Source: a virus
Length of the DNA: 32,081 nt
Virus record (IMG/VR): IMGVR_UViG_3300028388_000943
Span: 1 to 32,081 of that record
Direction: 5' to 3' (one strand)
Shown: positions 11,640-18,891 of the stretch, in pieces
Numbering within the stretch: the first letter of the stretch is position 1
How the letters are laid out: the number at the start of each line of letters is the position of its first letter
The notes under the pieces: generated by a model
Told to the model about the DNA's origin: nothing
Database searches by the model: none
The model's input: the letters and a program-made list of their open reading frames with translations, nothing else
Made by a program: the position numbers and the translations under genes

Positions 11640-12696
11640 TCCGTTTAAAGTAAACTGGCTAAGGAACTTAATTAAAGAGGGGTTGATTGCAGACGGTGTG
11701 GTAGACGACAGAGATATTAGGGACGTCACTCCACAAGAACTAACAGAATTTACCCAATGTCATTTTTTCGCAGGGATCGGTATCTGGTCCTACTCTCTCA
11801 GAAAAGCAGGATGGTCTGATGAAAAACCCGTCTGGACAGGAAGTTGCCCCTGTCAATCTTTCTCCACGGCTGGCAAAGGAAAAGGGTTTGATGACGAGCG
11901 GCACCTATGGCCCTACTGGCATTACCTCGTCAAAGAGTGCCGACCTAGCCACGTTTTTGGTGAGCAGGTTGCAACGCCGCTTGGACTCGACTGGTTCGAC
12001 CTTGTACAGACTGACATGGAAGGTGAGAACTACGCGATTGCAGCGTTCGATCTATGCGCTGCGGGCGTGGGTGCGCCGCACATCAGACAAAGACTTTTCT
12101 TCGTCGCCTACGATCTTGAACCTTCCCCAAGTAGGGTGGACAACAGCATCAGCAAGGGACCACAAGGATACACCGGGAATGGTTTCCAGGAGGAAGGACA
12201 ACAAGGGAAGACTGGACCAACTTCCGAGGCAAAGTTACCTAACTCACTGGCCAACACCCAACACGGTAAACAACGGGAAAGGGGAAGACTACCAAGCAAA
12301 AATAAAGAGAGGCATGAACCCGGGCTTGAACCCAGCGGATGCAGCACTACTGACACACTGGCCGACACCTCAAGCACAATCACCAAACTCACTGAGAGGA
12401 AAAGGGGGCGACCCGGTAAAAAGAAAGGAGCAGGGAAGACAAGTAAACTTAACCGATGCTGTGAACTATCTACCTCCAGAAACCCCTGCCCGACTAACGG
12501 CTACTGGAGAGATGCTGATTGGCTCTTCTGCCGGGATGGAAAATGGAGGCCAGTTAGACCCGGATCATCCCCGTTGGTTACTGGGGCTACCAAAAGAGTG
12601 GGGAAACTGCGCGGATATGGAGACGGAATAGTTGCACCATTGGCAACTGAATTTATCAGGAGTTATCTAGACTATGAAATCCTACAAAACAATTAA
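11614..12696 (+). CDS. DNA C5-cytosine methyltransferase
   Basis: A 360-residue enzyme that would transfer a methyl group from S-adenosylmethionine to C5 of cytosine. Motif I is CHFFAGIGIWSYSLRKAGW, the catalytic loop is GSCPCQSFS with nucleophile C80, the motif VI position reads VFGEQVA (E117; classical enzymes have ENV), and motif VIII is PHIRQRLFFVA. The C-terminal block NGYWRDADWLFCRDGKWRP and GYGDGIVAPLATEF is the form seen in phage Dcm-like enzymes. Residues 170-300, where the target-recognition region should lie, are polar and low in complexity, and exactly this stretch is overprinted by another long ORF. It likely protects phage DNA from restriction. It overlaps the genes on both sides. 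Confidence 0.92.
   Translation: MVAYYNEIDPFKVNWLRNLIKEGLIADGVVDDRDIRDVTPQELTEFTQCHFFAGIGIWSYSLRKAGWSDEKPVWTGSCPCQSFSTAGKGKGFDDERHLWPYWHYLVKECRPSHVFGEQVATPLGLDWFDLVQTDMEGENYAIAAFDLCAAGVGAPHIRQRLFFVAYDLEPSPSRVDNSISKGPQGYTGNGFQEEGQQGKTGPTSEAKLPNSLANTQHGKQRERGRLPSKNKERHEPGLEPSGCSTTDTLADTSSTITKLTERKRGRPGKKKGAGKTSKLNRCCELSTSRNPCPTNGYWRDADWLFCRDGKWRPVRPGSSPLVTGATKRVGKLRGYGDGIVAPLATEFIRSYLDYEILQNN
11819..12631 (+). CDS. Overprinted methyltransferase-associated protein, alternative frame
   Basis: A 270-residue frame lies entirely within the cytosine methyltransferase gene in another reading frame. It is not a random shadow in appearance. It contains GSTLYRLTWK, SIYALRAWVRRTSD, repeated LTHWPTPN and LTHWPTPQ segments, PARLTATGEMLIGSSAGMEN and a HPRWLLGLPKEW C-terminus. 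From memory these are hallmarks of a phage/prophage protein group often labelled DNA methylase-associated or hypothetical. There is no SAM-binding or catalytic motif. The start may be ATG 11819 (AGGATGG upstream) or ATG 11891 (AAAGGAAAAGGG upstream, giving 246 residues). Function is unknown; a partner or specificity subunit of the methyltransferase is one possibility. Confidence 0.6.
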   Translation: MKNPSGQEVAPVNLSPRLAKEKGLMTSGTYGPTGITSSKSADLATFLVSRLQRRLDSTGSTLYRLTWKVRTTRLQRSIYALRAWVRRTSDKDFSSSPTILNLPQVGWTTASARDHKDTPGMVSRRKDNKGRLDQLPRQSYLTHWPTPNTVNNGKGEDYQAKIKRGMNPGLNPADAALLTHWPTPQAQSPNSLRGKGGDPVKRKEQGRQVNLTDAVNYLPPETPARLTATGEMLIGSSAGMENGGQLDPDHPRWLLGLPKEWGNCADMETE

Positions 12697-13522
12697 GGAA
12701 GATGTGTACCATGTTCTCAGGACAGGCGAAGGATATACAGAAGAAATCGCAGAATGGGTCGCTCAGGACATTGCACAGTCGTTGCTCAGGCAACTTGTCC
12801 GATCCGATGATGACAAGCCCCGCCTACGCCTTAGTCAAATTGGAACTCCATGCGAAAGGAAACTTTGGTACTCAATCAATCGCCCAACTAGTTCTGAGCC
12901 TCTACCTGCCTCAGCAAAGAATAAGTTCATTTTTGGTGACCTTACAGAGTCTCACGTTCTCGGACTCTGTATGGCAGCAGGGCACATCGTCGGGGGAATG
13001 CAAGATACTGTGGACGTTGTGGGTGTATCAGGCAGTAGAGACTGCATTATCGACGGAATGCTCTTTGACGTTAAAAGTGCCTCCACAAGAGGGCTTGAAA
13101 AGTTTAAGGGAAACGGGCTACTGCGAGACGATCCTTTTGGATACCTCAGCCAACTGTCATCCTACCTCTATGGAAGTAGAAATGACCCTCTACTAGAGTA
13201 CAAGACAAAGGCAGGTTTCATCGCAGTAGACAAGCAGTTCGGCCATATCGAAGTTGATGTGTATGATCTTACTGAGTTCCTGGACAAGAAAGAAGAAGAA
13301 GTAAACGGCAAGAAGAAGGTAGTAAAGTCTAAAACTCCTCCTCCCCGTGCCTTTGGACCGGAACCTCATGGTAAGAGCGGCAACATGAAACTTTGTACCC
13401 AATGTTCCTACTGCGACCATAAGAGAGAGTGCTGGCCTAACCTTCGTACCTTCCTCTACAGTAATGGGCCTATCTATTTCACAGAGGTTGCAAAGGAACC
13501 AGAGGTTATGGAGATTAAGTGA
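12674..13522 (+). CDS. PD-(D/E)XK exonuclease with Fe-S cysteines (Cas4/RecB-like)
   Basis: A 282-residue nuclease. The core is DCIIDGMLFDVKSAS, giving the D...DxK metal site, preceded by GDLTESHVLGL with the upstream acidic residue and followed by a Gln/Tyr helix (YLSQLSSYLYG). C60 in GTPCERKLWY plus C241, C244, C247 and C253 (LCTQCSYCDHKREC) are arranged like the four-cysteine Fe-S cluster of Cas4/AddB-type nucleases. In phages such proteins act as recombination or degradation exonucleases in place of T7 gp6. CAGGAG precedes ATG 12674, which overlaps the methyltransferase gene by 23 bases. Confidence 0.88.
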   Translation: MKSYKTIKEDVYHVLRTGEGYTEEIAEWVAQDIAQSLLRQLVRSDDDKPRLRLSQIGTPCERKLWYSINRPTSSEPLPASAKNKFIFGDLTESHVLGLCMAAGHIVGGMQDTVDVVGVSGSRDCIIDGMLFDVKSASTRGLEKFKGNGLLRDDPFGYLSQLSSYLYGSRNDPLLEYKTKAGFIAVDKQFGHIEVDVYDLTEFLDKKEEEVNGKKKVVKSKTPPPRAFGPEPHGKSGNMKLCTQCSYCDHKRECWPNLRTFLYSNGPIYFTEVAKEPEVMEIK

Positions 13523-13534
13523 AGGATGATGACA

Positions 13535-14134
13535 ATGATACCTTATGAAGTTAGGAAGGTAAGTTCTCTTGAAGGTAGAGACTTCATAAAAGAACACCAT
13601 TACTCTAAAGGTTGTCACAATAGACCCTCACCTTGCTATGGATTGTTCGATAAAGAAGATATGATAGGTTGTTTAGTATTCTCTACACCTTGTTCAGAGG
13701 CAGTTAGATCGTCTATCTTCGGGCCTGATTACAAAAGCCATGTCACAGAATTGCATAGGCTTTTTGTTAAAGATGGTACACCTAAGAATACAGAATCTTG
13801 GTTTATTGGCAAATGCCTTAAACTACTTAAGAAAGAGAAGCCGAGTATATGGGCAGTTATAACATTCGCAGATTCTACAGAAGGCCACAAGGGAGTTATC
13901 TACAAAGCGACAAATGCAAAATTTTGTGGTATGACTTCTAAAGCAACTTTCTATTTGGATAGAGAAGGTAGGCTTAGACACCCAAGACAGAATGGTGTTA
14001 ATATAACAACGGACGAAGCTATAACTAGAGGTTGGTGCCCTGTTAAAAGATTCTCTAAGTATCGTTACCTGTACTTACTACCAGATTCTAAAAAGCACAA
14101 GAAACAATTAAGGGAGTTGTGCCGGTATTACTAA
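13535..14134 (+). CDS. Mom-like DNA adenine modification protein (GNAT fold)
   Basis: A 199-residue protein resembling phage Mu Mom and its relatives. Conserved features I recognise are KEHHYSKG near the N-terminus, CLVFSTPCSEAVRSSIFGP, VTELHRLFVKDGTPKNTESW, VITFADSTEGHKGVIYKATN, and TFYLDREGRLRHPRQNGVNI near the C-terminus. Mu Mom is a GNAT-related enzyme that converts adenine in DNA to a carbamoylmethyl derivative and blocks many restriction enzymes. The same chemistry is plausible here but unproved. I prefer ATG 13535, eight bases after AAGGA; ATG 13526 is the alternative. No com-like regulator is visible next to it. The gene is more AT-rich than its neighbours, which suggests separate acquisition. 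Confidence 0.85.
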   Translation: MIPYEVRKVSSLEGRDFIKEHHYSKGCHNRPSPCYGLFDKEDMIGCLVFSTPCSEAVRSSIFGPDYKSHVTELHRLFVKDGTPKNTESWFIGKCLKLLKKEKPSIWAVITFADSTEGHKGVIYKATNAKFCGMTSKATFYLDREGRLRHPRQNGVNITTDEAITRGWCPVKRFSKYRYLYLLPDSKKHKKQLRELCRYY

Positions 14135-14178
14135 AATCCCTATACACCGAGCGGAAGTAGTTTAAATGGAAGATGAGA

Positions 14179-14532
14179 ATGAAGACCCAGAGTGCAAAGG
14201 CTAAGGGACGTAGGTTACAGCAGTGGGTAAGGGATATACTTAGGCTGTATGGAAAGGAAGTTGGTCTTGAAGATGACGACATCAAGAGTACTTCTATGGG
14301 AGCATCGGGAGAAGATGTGCAACTATCTCCTAGGGCCAGGTCTTACTATCCTATCTCGATCGAGTGTAAGAGTAGAAAAGCCTTCGCAGTATACAAGGAC
14401 TACGACCAAGCGATCAGCAATGCTGGCCTAAACCAACCAGTACTTGTCATCAAGGCAGACAGGCGGAACGCCCTTTGTGTTGTAGATGCCGAGTATTTCT
14501 TTCAACTCCTAGCAGGAGAGTACAAACAGTGA
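14179..14532 (+). CDS. PD-(D/E)XK nuclease, probable Holliday-junction resolvase
   Basis: A 117-residue nuclease-fold protein. The basic N-terminal helix (KTQSAKAKGRRLQQWVRD) is followed by STSMGASGEDVQLSP with D46 and YPISIECKSR with E62 and K64, the acidic...ExK arrangement of the PD-(D/E)XK superfamily. A Tyr/Gln helix (YDQAISNAG) and VLVIKADRR strand complete the fold. Length and gene content of the operon suggest a junction-resolving or similar structure-specific nuclease that processes replication and recombination intermediates before packaging. I prefer ATG 14179 over 14173 because GGAAG is better placed. A VSR-like nicking role cannot be excluded. Confidence 0.7.
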   Translation: MKTQSAKAKGRRLQQWVRDILRLYGKEVGLEDDDIKSTSMGASGEDVQLSPRARSYYPISIECKSRKAFAVYKDYDQAISNAGLNQPVLVIKADRRNALCVVDAEYFFQLLAGEYKQ

Positions 14533-14765
14533 TTATTCATAAGATGGTCGAAGGGCCTTACCACTATTCAGAGGTTCCTGACGAAGACTTTCCAATGGAG
14601 GCCGAATACCATGCTGTAGTCCTTATTGAAGATGACGGAGAAGTAGCCTACGAGGACTGTTACTTCTACACTCTTGACGAGGCACTAAGCCTTAAGAACT
14701 TCCTAGAAAGCCCAGAAGGTTTTAAAGGTGTGAATGTAAACTCTGAGGGTATCTACGATGAGTAA
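14529..14765 (+). CDS. Hypothetical acidic protein (78 aa)
   Basis: A 78-residue acidic protein. I chose GTG 14529, which overlaps the preceding TGA as GTGA and has AGGAG ten bases upstream; ATG 14544 is the fallback. The sequence EYHAVVLIEDDGEVAYEDCYFYTLDEALSLKNFLES suggests a beta-hairpin followed by a helix, a common small phage fold. It overlaps the metallophosphoesterase gene by eight bases. No function known. Confidence 0.65.
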   Translation: MIIHKMVEGPYHYSEVPDEDFPMEAEYHAVVLIEDDGEVAYEDCYFYTLDEALSLKNFLESPEGFKGVNVNSEGIYDE

Positions 14766-15537
14766 AACTGCTGTAGTCTTCACCTGTGCCCATGCTGATC
14801 CTAGTGTCGATAACAGGCGGGCGGATTGGCTTGGTCACCTGATCTATGACCTTAAACCTGATTATGTCGTTGATCTTGGAGATACCATCGACCTAGCGAG
14901 CCTTAACTCTTATGACACTAGGTACCCGCAGGCTATTGTCACTCAGAACTACGAGAAGGATATCAATTCCTACCATGATTTTCAAGACAGGCTAAGGTAC
15001 AGGTTTGTAAAGAACAGGAAGAAGAAACCAGTCTTCATAGGATTTGAGGGGAACCATGAGAACCGTATTAAAAAAGCTATTGCGCATGATCCAAGGCTTG
15101 AGGGTTCACGATATGGTGTTTCGTTTTCGCATCTGGAAACAAACAGATACTACGACGAATATCACGAATACCTATATTCAGCCCCCTCTATCTCTAGTAT
15201 CGACGGTATCTCATACGCTCATTACGTTTCTTCTGGGAATTATGGCACTGCTATGTCTGGTGAGCATCATGCTTATAACCTCATCAAGAAGCGACACTGC
15301 TCTACTACTGTTGGTCATAGCCATAAACGTAGCTTTTATGCTAAGGACGATGCTTACCCTACGGCGTCTCTTGGATTGGTCGCAGGTTGCTTCAAAGGGA
15401 AAAAGGAACATTGGGCAGGTCAAGCCAATGGAGAGTGGTGGACTGGGGTAGTTATTAAACATAATATCCAGGACGGAGTTTACGACCCAGAGTTTGTAAG
15501 TATTGAACGGTTGGAGAAAGTCTATGGGCAAGCGTAG
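14758..15537 (+). CDS. Calcineurin-like metallophosphoesterase
   Basis: A 259-residue two-metal phosphoesterase. The motifs are VVDLGDTIDL (GD), GFEGNHENR (GNHE), a mid-protein HYVSSGNYG block and TVGHSHKRS (GHxH). The first motif, usually DxH, reads CAH (C10, H12) in TCAHADPS, so one metal ligand may be a cysteine or be supplied by D14. This CAHADP form is, as far as I recall, usual in a phage subgroup. Substrates could be DNA ends, cyclic nucleotides or nucleotides; position among nucleases and modification genes suggests nucleic-acid metabolism. The start overlaps the preceding gene by eight bases. Confidence 0.85.
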   Translation: MSKTAVVFTCAHADPSVDNRRADWLGHLIYDLKPDYVVDLGDTIDLASLNSYDTRYPQAIVTQNYEKDINSYHDFQDRLRYRFVKNRKKKPVFIGFEGNHENRIKKAIAHDPRLEGSRYGVSFSHLETNRYYDEYHEYLYSAPSISSIDGISYAHYVSSGNYGTAMSGEHHAYNLIKKRHCSTTVGHSHKRSFYAKDDAYPTASLGLVAGCFKGKKEHWAGQANGEWWTGVVIKHNIQDGVYDPEFVSIERLEKVYGQA

Positions 15538-16081
15538 CGAATTCGACAAGATCGACAAGGACAAGTACTACACTATTGATCCTAGGTCTATTGATCGTAT
15601 GGGCCCTTGGTTTGACAAAGTTAAGTACGTAGAACCTTGTGCAGGCGATGGTAGTCTTGTCAGGTTGATGAAACAACTCTACCCTGACTCACATGCTGTA
15701 CTAGCCTTTGACCAATACCCAGAAGGAGACTTGGATCATCCGTGCTACGTATTTAACGCACTAGACCTTAAGTTGGAACATATACCACATGAGGTTGACT
15801 GTATTATCACTAACCCTCCTTTCTCTTGGAATAAACTAAAACCTTTACTGGATCATCTGCCTGGCCTATTACCTACCTGGTTTCTTCTTCCTGCTGACCT
15901 TATGCATAACAAGCGTATGGGCCCTTACATGAAGAAGTGTAAGTCAGTTGTATCGGTAGGCAGACTGTACTGGTTTACTGACGACGATGGTAACTTCTCT
16001 AGGGGGTATGACAACTATGCTTGGTTTCTCTTTACTCACACTTGGTTCGGTAAATACGCGAGGTTTTACGGGCAATGGTGA
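15524..16081 (+). CDS. SAM-dependent DNA methyltransferase, NPPF type (probable N6-adenine)
   Basis: A 185-residue class I methyltransferase. YVEPCAGDGSLV is the SAM-binding motif I and CIITNPPFSW is the catalytic NPPF motif IV of amino-methyltransferases, most often N6-adenine. The Asp in LAFDQYPEG fits the motif II acidic residue. The protein is short, with little room for a target-recognition domain, so specificity may be relaxed or supplied by a partner. ATG 15524 has GGAG upstream and overlaps the phosphoesterase gene by 14 bases. With the cytosine methyltransferase and Mom homologue it makes a third predicted DNA-modification activity. Confidence 0.82.
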   Translation: MGKRSEFDKIDKDKYYTIDPRSIDRMGPWFDKVKYVEPCAGDGSLVRLMKQLYPDSHAVLAFDQYPEGDLDHPCYVFNALDLKLEHIPHEVDCIITNPPFSWNKLKPLLDHLPGLLPTWFLLPADLMHNKRMGPYMKKCKSVVSVGRLYWFTDDDGNFSRGYDNYAWFLFTHTWFGKYARFYGQW

Positions 16082-16230
16082 TGGAGACAAAAGACATCGA
16101 GGTTATTCTTGAGCGGTATGGCCTCGAAAGAATTCTGGAAGATAACCGAGTAACTCTTCTTGAAATTGTAGATATCCTTGAACAACTAGGATACATCAAC
16201 CTGGAAATGTACCAAGAAGACTGGGAGTAG
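16081..16230 (+). CDS. Small helical acidic protein (49 aa)
   Basis: A 49-residue frame, METKDIEVILERYGLERILE..., starts on the last base of the methyltransferase stop (TGATG) and ends directly before the MazG-like gene. It is made of amphipathic helices (VTLLEIVDILEQLGYI). The IEVILERYGLERILEDN...LLEIVDIL pattern resembles tiny proteins I have seen in other phages, often near replication genes. The ribosome binding site is poor, so expression probably depends on coupling. Function is unknown. Confidence 0.65.
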   Translation: METKDIEVILERYGLERILEDNRVTLLEIVDILEQLGYINLEMYQEDWE

Positions 16231-16662
16231 ATGATGATTAATGGAAACGACGAACTGAGCGACTACCTAGGCTATGAGTACTACGGACATATGGAAGAGA
16301 TTCACAAAGAAAAAGAGCGCCAGAATATGACGCCCTTGGACATGGTTAAAGAGTATCAACTGATTGCGGATCAACACCCTGATCCAGACTTGTACTCCTA
16401 CCTTATCTTTGAAGAGTTTAACGAGTGGTACTACGAATCTAAGACTGATGTAGAAGAACTCAAGGAACTAGCCGATCTGGTATACGTTATCTACGGCCTT
16501 GCCTACTCAAAAGGTTGGGACTTGAACGAGGCTGTTAGGCGTGTACATGAAAACAACATCGGACGTATGCGACAGCCAGACGGATCAATTAAACGTCGAG
16601 AAGACGGTAAGATCATAAAGAACAAGAACTACCCTAAAGTTAACCTAGATGACCTTGTGTAA
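16231..16662 (+). CDS. MazG-like nucleotide pyrophosphohydrolase
   Basis: A 143-residue all-alpha NTP pyrophosphatase of the MazG/PRA-PH type. The family signature is IFEEFNEWYYES (EExxE-like) followed by LKELADLVYVIYGLAYSKGW (the ExxD metal-binding helix), then VHENNIGRM, which contacts the nucleotide. It would hydrolyse dNTPs or alarmone-like nucleotides to monophosphates and so adjust nucleotide pools or host stress signalling. It lies directly upstream of the ribonucleotide reductase gene. ATG 16234 is an equally possible start. Confidence 0.87.
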   Translation: MMINGNDELSDYLGYEYYGHMEEIHKEKERQNMTPLDMVKEYQLIADQHPDPDLYSYLIFEEFNEWYYESKTDVEELKELADLVYVIYGLAYSKGWDLNEAVRRVHENNIGRMRQPDGSIKRREDGKIIKNKNYPKVNLDDLV

Positions 16663-16671
16663 GGAGGTAAT

Positions 16672-18591
16672 ATGACACCCTACATGCAATTTATTGCTAA
16701 AAGCCGATACGCTCGTTGGCTTGAGGATGAGAAGCGACGAGAAGACTGGAAGGAAACTGTACAGCGTTACGTTGACAACGTTGTAAAACCTGTTATTTCT
16801 GATGATACTATGGAGGAGGCCCAGTGGGATGTAGTTAAGGATATCGAGTCCGCTATTGAGAAACTTGAAGTAATGCCATCAATGAGAGCAATGATGACTG
16901 CTGGTCCTGCTCTTGAGCGGGATAACACCTGTGCCTACAACTGTAGTTACCTGCCTGTTGATGATCCTAAAGCCTTTGATGAGGCAATGTTCATTCTTCT
17001 GTGTGGTACAGGAGTTGGGTTCTCTGTTGAACGGCAGTACGTCCAAAAACTTCCAGAAGTCCCTGAGCAGATGTTCAAGAGCGACACCACTATTGTCGTC
17101 AAGGACAGTAAGGAAGGCTGGGCTAAGGCTCTGCGGCAACTTATCGCACTGCTCTACTCTGGTGAAGTTCCGCGATGGGACACTAGCAAGGTGCGTCCTG
17201 CTGGTGCGAAACTCAAGACGTTTGGTGGACGTGCCTCTGGTCCTGAGCCCCTGATTGAGTTGTTCAACTTTGTCGTCCACTCCTTCACCAATGCCAAGGG
17301 ACGTAAACTCTCCTCGATCGAGTGTCACGATATTATGTGTAAAATTGGAGAGGTCGTCGTTGTTGGCGGTGTTCGCCGTAGTGCCATGATTTCCCTGTCC
17401 AACCTCAGTGATGATCGTATGCGTCATGCTAAGTCTGGCCAATGGTGGGAGAACGAGGGTCAACGTGCCCTTGCCAATAACTCTACCTGCTACACTGAGA
17501 AGCCTGACATGGAAACCTTCATGCGGGAATGGCTTGCTCTTGTCGAATCCAAGAGTGGTGAACGTGGTATCTTTAACCGTGTCGCCAGTCAGAAGCAAGC
17601 CGCCAAGAATGGACGCAGGGACCATGAGTGGGACTTTGGCACCAACCCCTGTTCTGAGATTATTCTCCGTCCTTACCAGTTCTGTAACCTTACGGAGGTA
17701 GTCGTCCGTGCTGAAGATACTATGGAGACTCTGGAACGAAAGGTCGCCTTGGCTACTATTCTGGGGACTATCCAATCCACATACACTAAGTTCCCCTACC
17801 TGCGAAAGGTGTGGCAGAGAAATACAGAAGAAGAAAGACTGCTTGGTGTGTCGCTGACTGGTATCATGGATAACCCCATTACCAATGGTACTCTTGGTGG
17901 TGGTGTTAAACTTGGGGAAACCCTTGATCGGCTCAGGGAGGTAGCCGTAGAGACTAATGCTAAGTGGGCTAAACGTCTGGGTATCCCTGTCAGTGCTGCT
18001 GTTACTTGTGTTAAGCCTAGCGGTACTGTCAGTCAACTTGTAGATAGTGCTTCCGGTATTCACACTCGGTACAACAACTACTACATCCGTACTGTTCGTG
18101 GTGATAACAAAGACCCTATCACCCAGTTTATGAAGGATATTGGTATCCCTAACGAACCGTGTGTGATGAAGCCAGACACCACTACAGTCTTCTCTTTCCC
18201 CATGAAGGCTCCTGACGGTGCTATTACTCGTAATGACATGTCAGCTATTGAACAACTTGAGATGTGGCTTACATACCAGAGACATTGGTGTGAGCATAAG
18301 CCTTCGGTGACTATCAACGTCAAGGATAACGAGTGGATGGAAGTAGGGGCGTTTGTGTACCGACACTTCGATGAGATGTCTGGTGTGTCTTTCCTGCCTC
18401 ATAGCGACCATAGTTACCGACAGGCACCATACCAGGACTGCACAGAGGAGGAATACAATGAACTGAAAGCAAAGATGCCAGAGACTATCGATTGGACCCA
18501 GTTGCAGCAGTACGAGGATGAAGATGAAACCAAGGGCACCAGCACCTTTGCCTGTTCTGGTGACACCTGTGAAATTGTGGACTTGACCTAA
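16672..18591 (+). CDS. Class II (adenosylcobalamin-dependent) ribonucleotide reductase, monomeric type
   Basis: A 639-residue enzyme that would reduce ribonucleoside triphosphates to dNTPs. The radical site NPCSEIIL contains C327 and E329. Candidate active-site disulfide cysteines are C87 or C91 (NTCAYNCSY) and C338 (FCNLTEV). The C-terminus CSGDTCEIVDL has the C-x4-C pair (C628, C633) that shuttles electrons from thioredoxin-like donors. There is no ATP-cone, no tyrosyl-radical subunit and no glycyl-radical activase gene, which fits the monomeric B12-dependent type (Lactobacillus enzyme, 739 aa). The host must therefore make or import cobalamin. A very strong AGGAGGT ribosome binding site precedes ATG 16672, suggesting high expression. 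Confidence 0.93.
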   Translation: MTPYMQFIAKSRYARWLEDEKRREDWKETVQRYVDNVVKPVISDDTMEEAQWDVVKDIESAIEKLEVMPSMRAMMTAGPALERDNTCAYNCSYLPVDDPKAFDEAMFILLCGTGVGFSVERQYVQKLPEVPEQMFKSDTTIVVKDSKEGWAKALRQLIALLYSGEVPRWDTSKVRPAGAKLKTFGGRASGPEPLIELFNFVVHSFTNAKGRKLSSIECHDIMCKIGEVVVVGGVRRSAMISLSNLSDDRMRHAKSGQWWENEGQRALANNSTCYTEKPDMETFMREWLALVESKSGERGIFNRVASQKQAAKNGRRDHEWDFGTNPCSEIILRPYQFCNLTEVVVRAEDTMETLERKVALATILGTIQSTYTKFPYLRKVWQRNTEEERLLGVSLTGIMDNPITNGTLGGGVKLGETLDRLREVAVETNAKWAKRLGIPVSAAVTCVKPSGTVSQLVDSASGIHTRYNNYYIRTVRGDNKDPITQFMKDIGIPNEPCVMKPDTTTVFSFPMKAPDGAITRNDMSAIEQLEMWLTYQRHWCEHKPSVTINVKDNEWMEVGAFVYRHFDEMSGVSFLPHSDHSYRQAPYQDCTEEEYNELKAKMPETIDWTQLQQYEDEDETKGTSTFACSGDTCEIVDLT

Positions 18592-18848
18592 TGGAACATC
18601 GTAGTTTATTTAGAGAGAAGGCTATCAAAGAGGAGGACGTAGTAAACCAGCCATCACACTACAACAACGGCAACATCGAAGCCATCAAGTACATGCAGGA
18701 TAACATGCCCAGAGATGCTTTTATTGGGTATCTTGAAGGCTCAATCAAGAAATACCTACACCGATGGAGGTATAAGAATGGTGCAGAAGACTTGAAGAAG
18801 GCTCGATGGTACCTAAACTACCTTATCCAAGAACAAGACCGTAAATAA
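18591..18848 (+). CDS. DUF3310-domain protein (85 aa)
   Basis: An 85-residue protein with the DUF3310 pattern: VNQPSHYNNGNIEAIKYMQDN, then FIGYLEGSIKKYLHRWRYKNG and LKKARWYLNYLI. This family is widespread in phages, sometimes labelled nucleotide kinase-like, but I know of no firm function. It overlaps the RNR stop by one base (TAATG) and is the last gene of the rightward operon, ending just before the shared terminator. Confidence 0.88.
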   Translation: MEHRSLFREKAIKEEDVVNQPSHYNNGNIEAIKYMQDNMPRDAFIGYLEGSIKKYLHRWRYKNGAEDLKKARWYLNYLIQEQDRK

Positions 18849-18849
18849 G

Positions 18850-18891
18850 AAAAACCCCCTGACTCCTACGATTGGAATCAGGGGGTTTTTT
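18850..18891. terminator. Bidirectional rho-independent terminator
   Basis: AAAAACCCCCTGACTCC and GGAATCAGGGGGTTTTT form a long stem with a single C-A mismatch and a five-base loop. A-tract and T-tract flank both sides, so it can end transcription from the rightward replication operon and the leftward tail-lysis operon that converge here. Confidence 0.93.

Noticed and set aside
16879-18063. 394-codon antisense frame inside the RNR gene
   Set aside because: It is a complementary-strand shadow of a strongly conserved coding region, with no start signal and no recognisable motifs.
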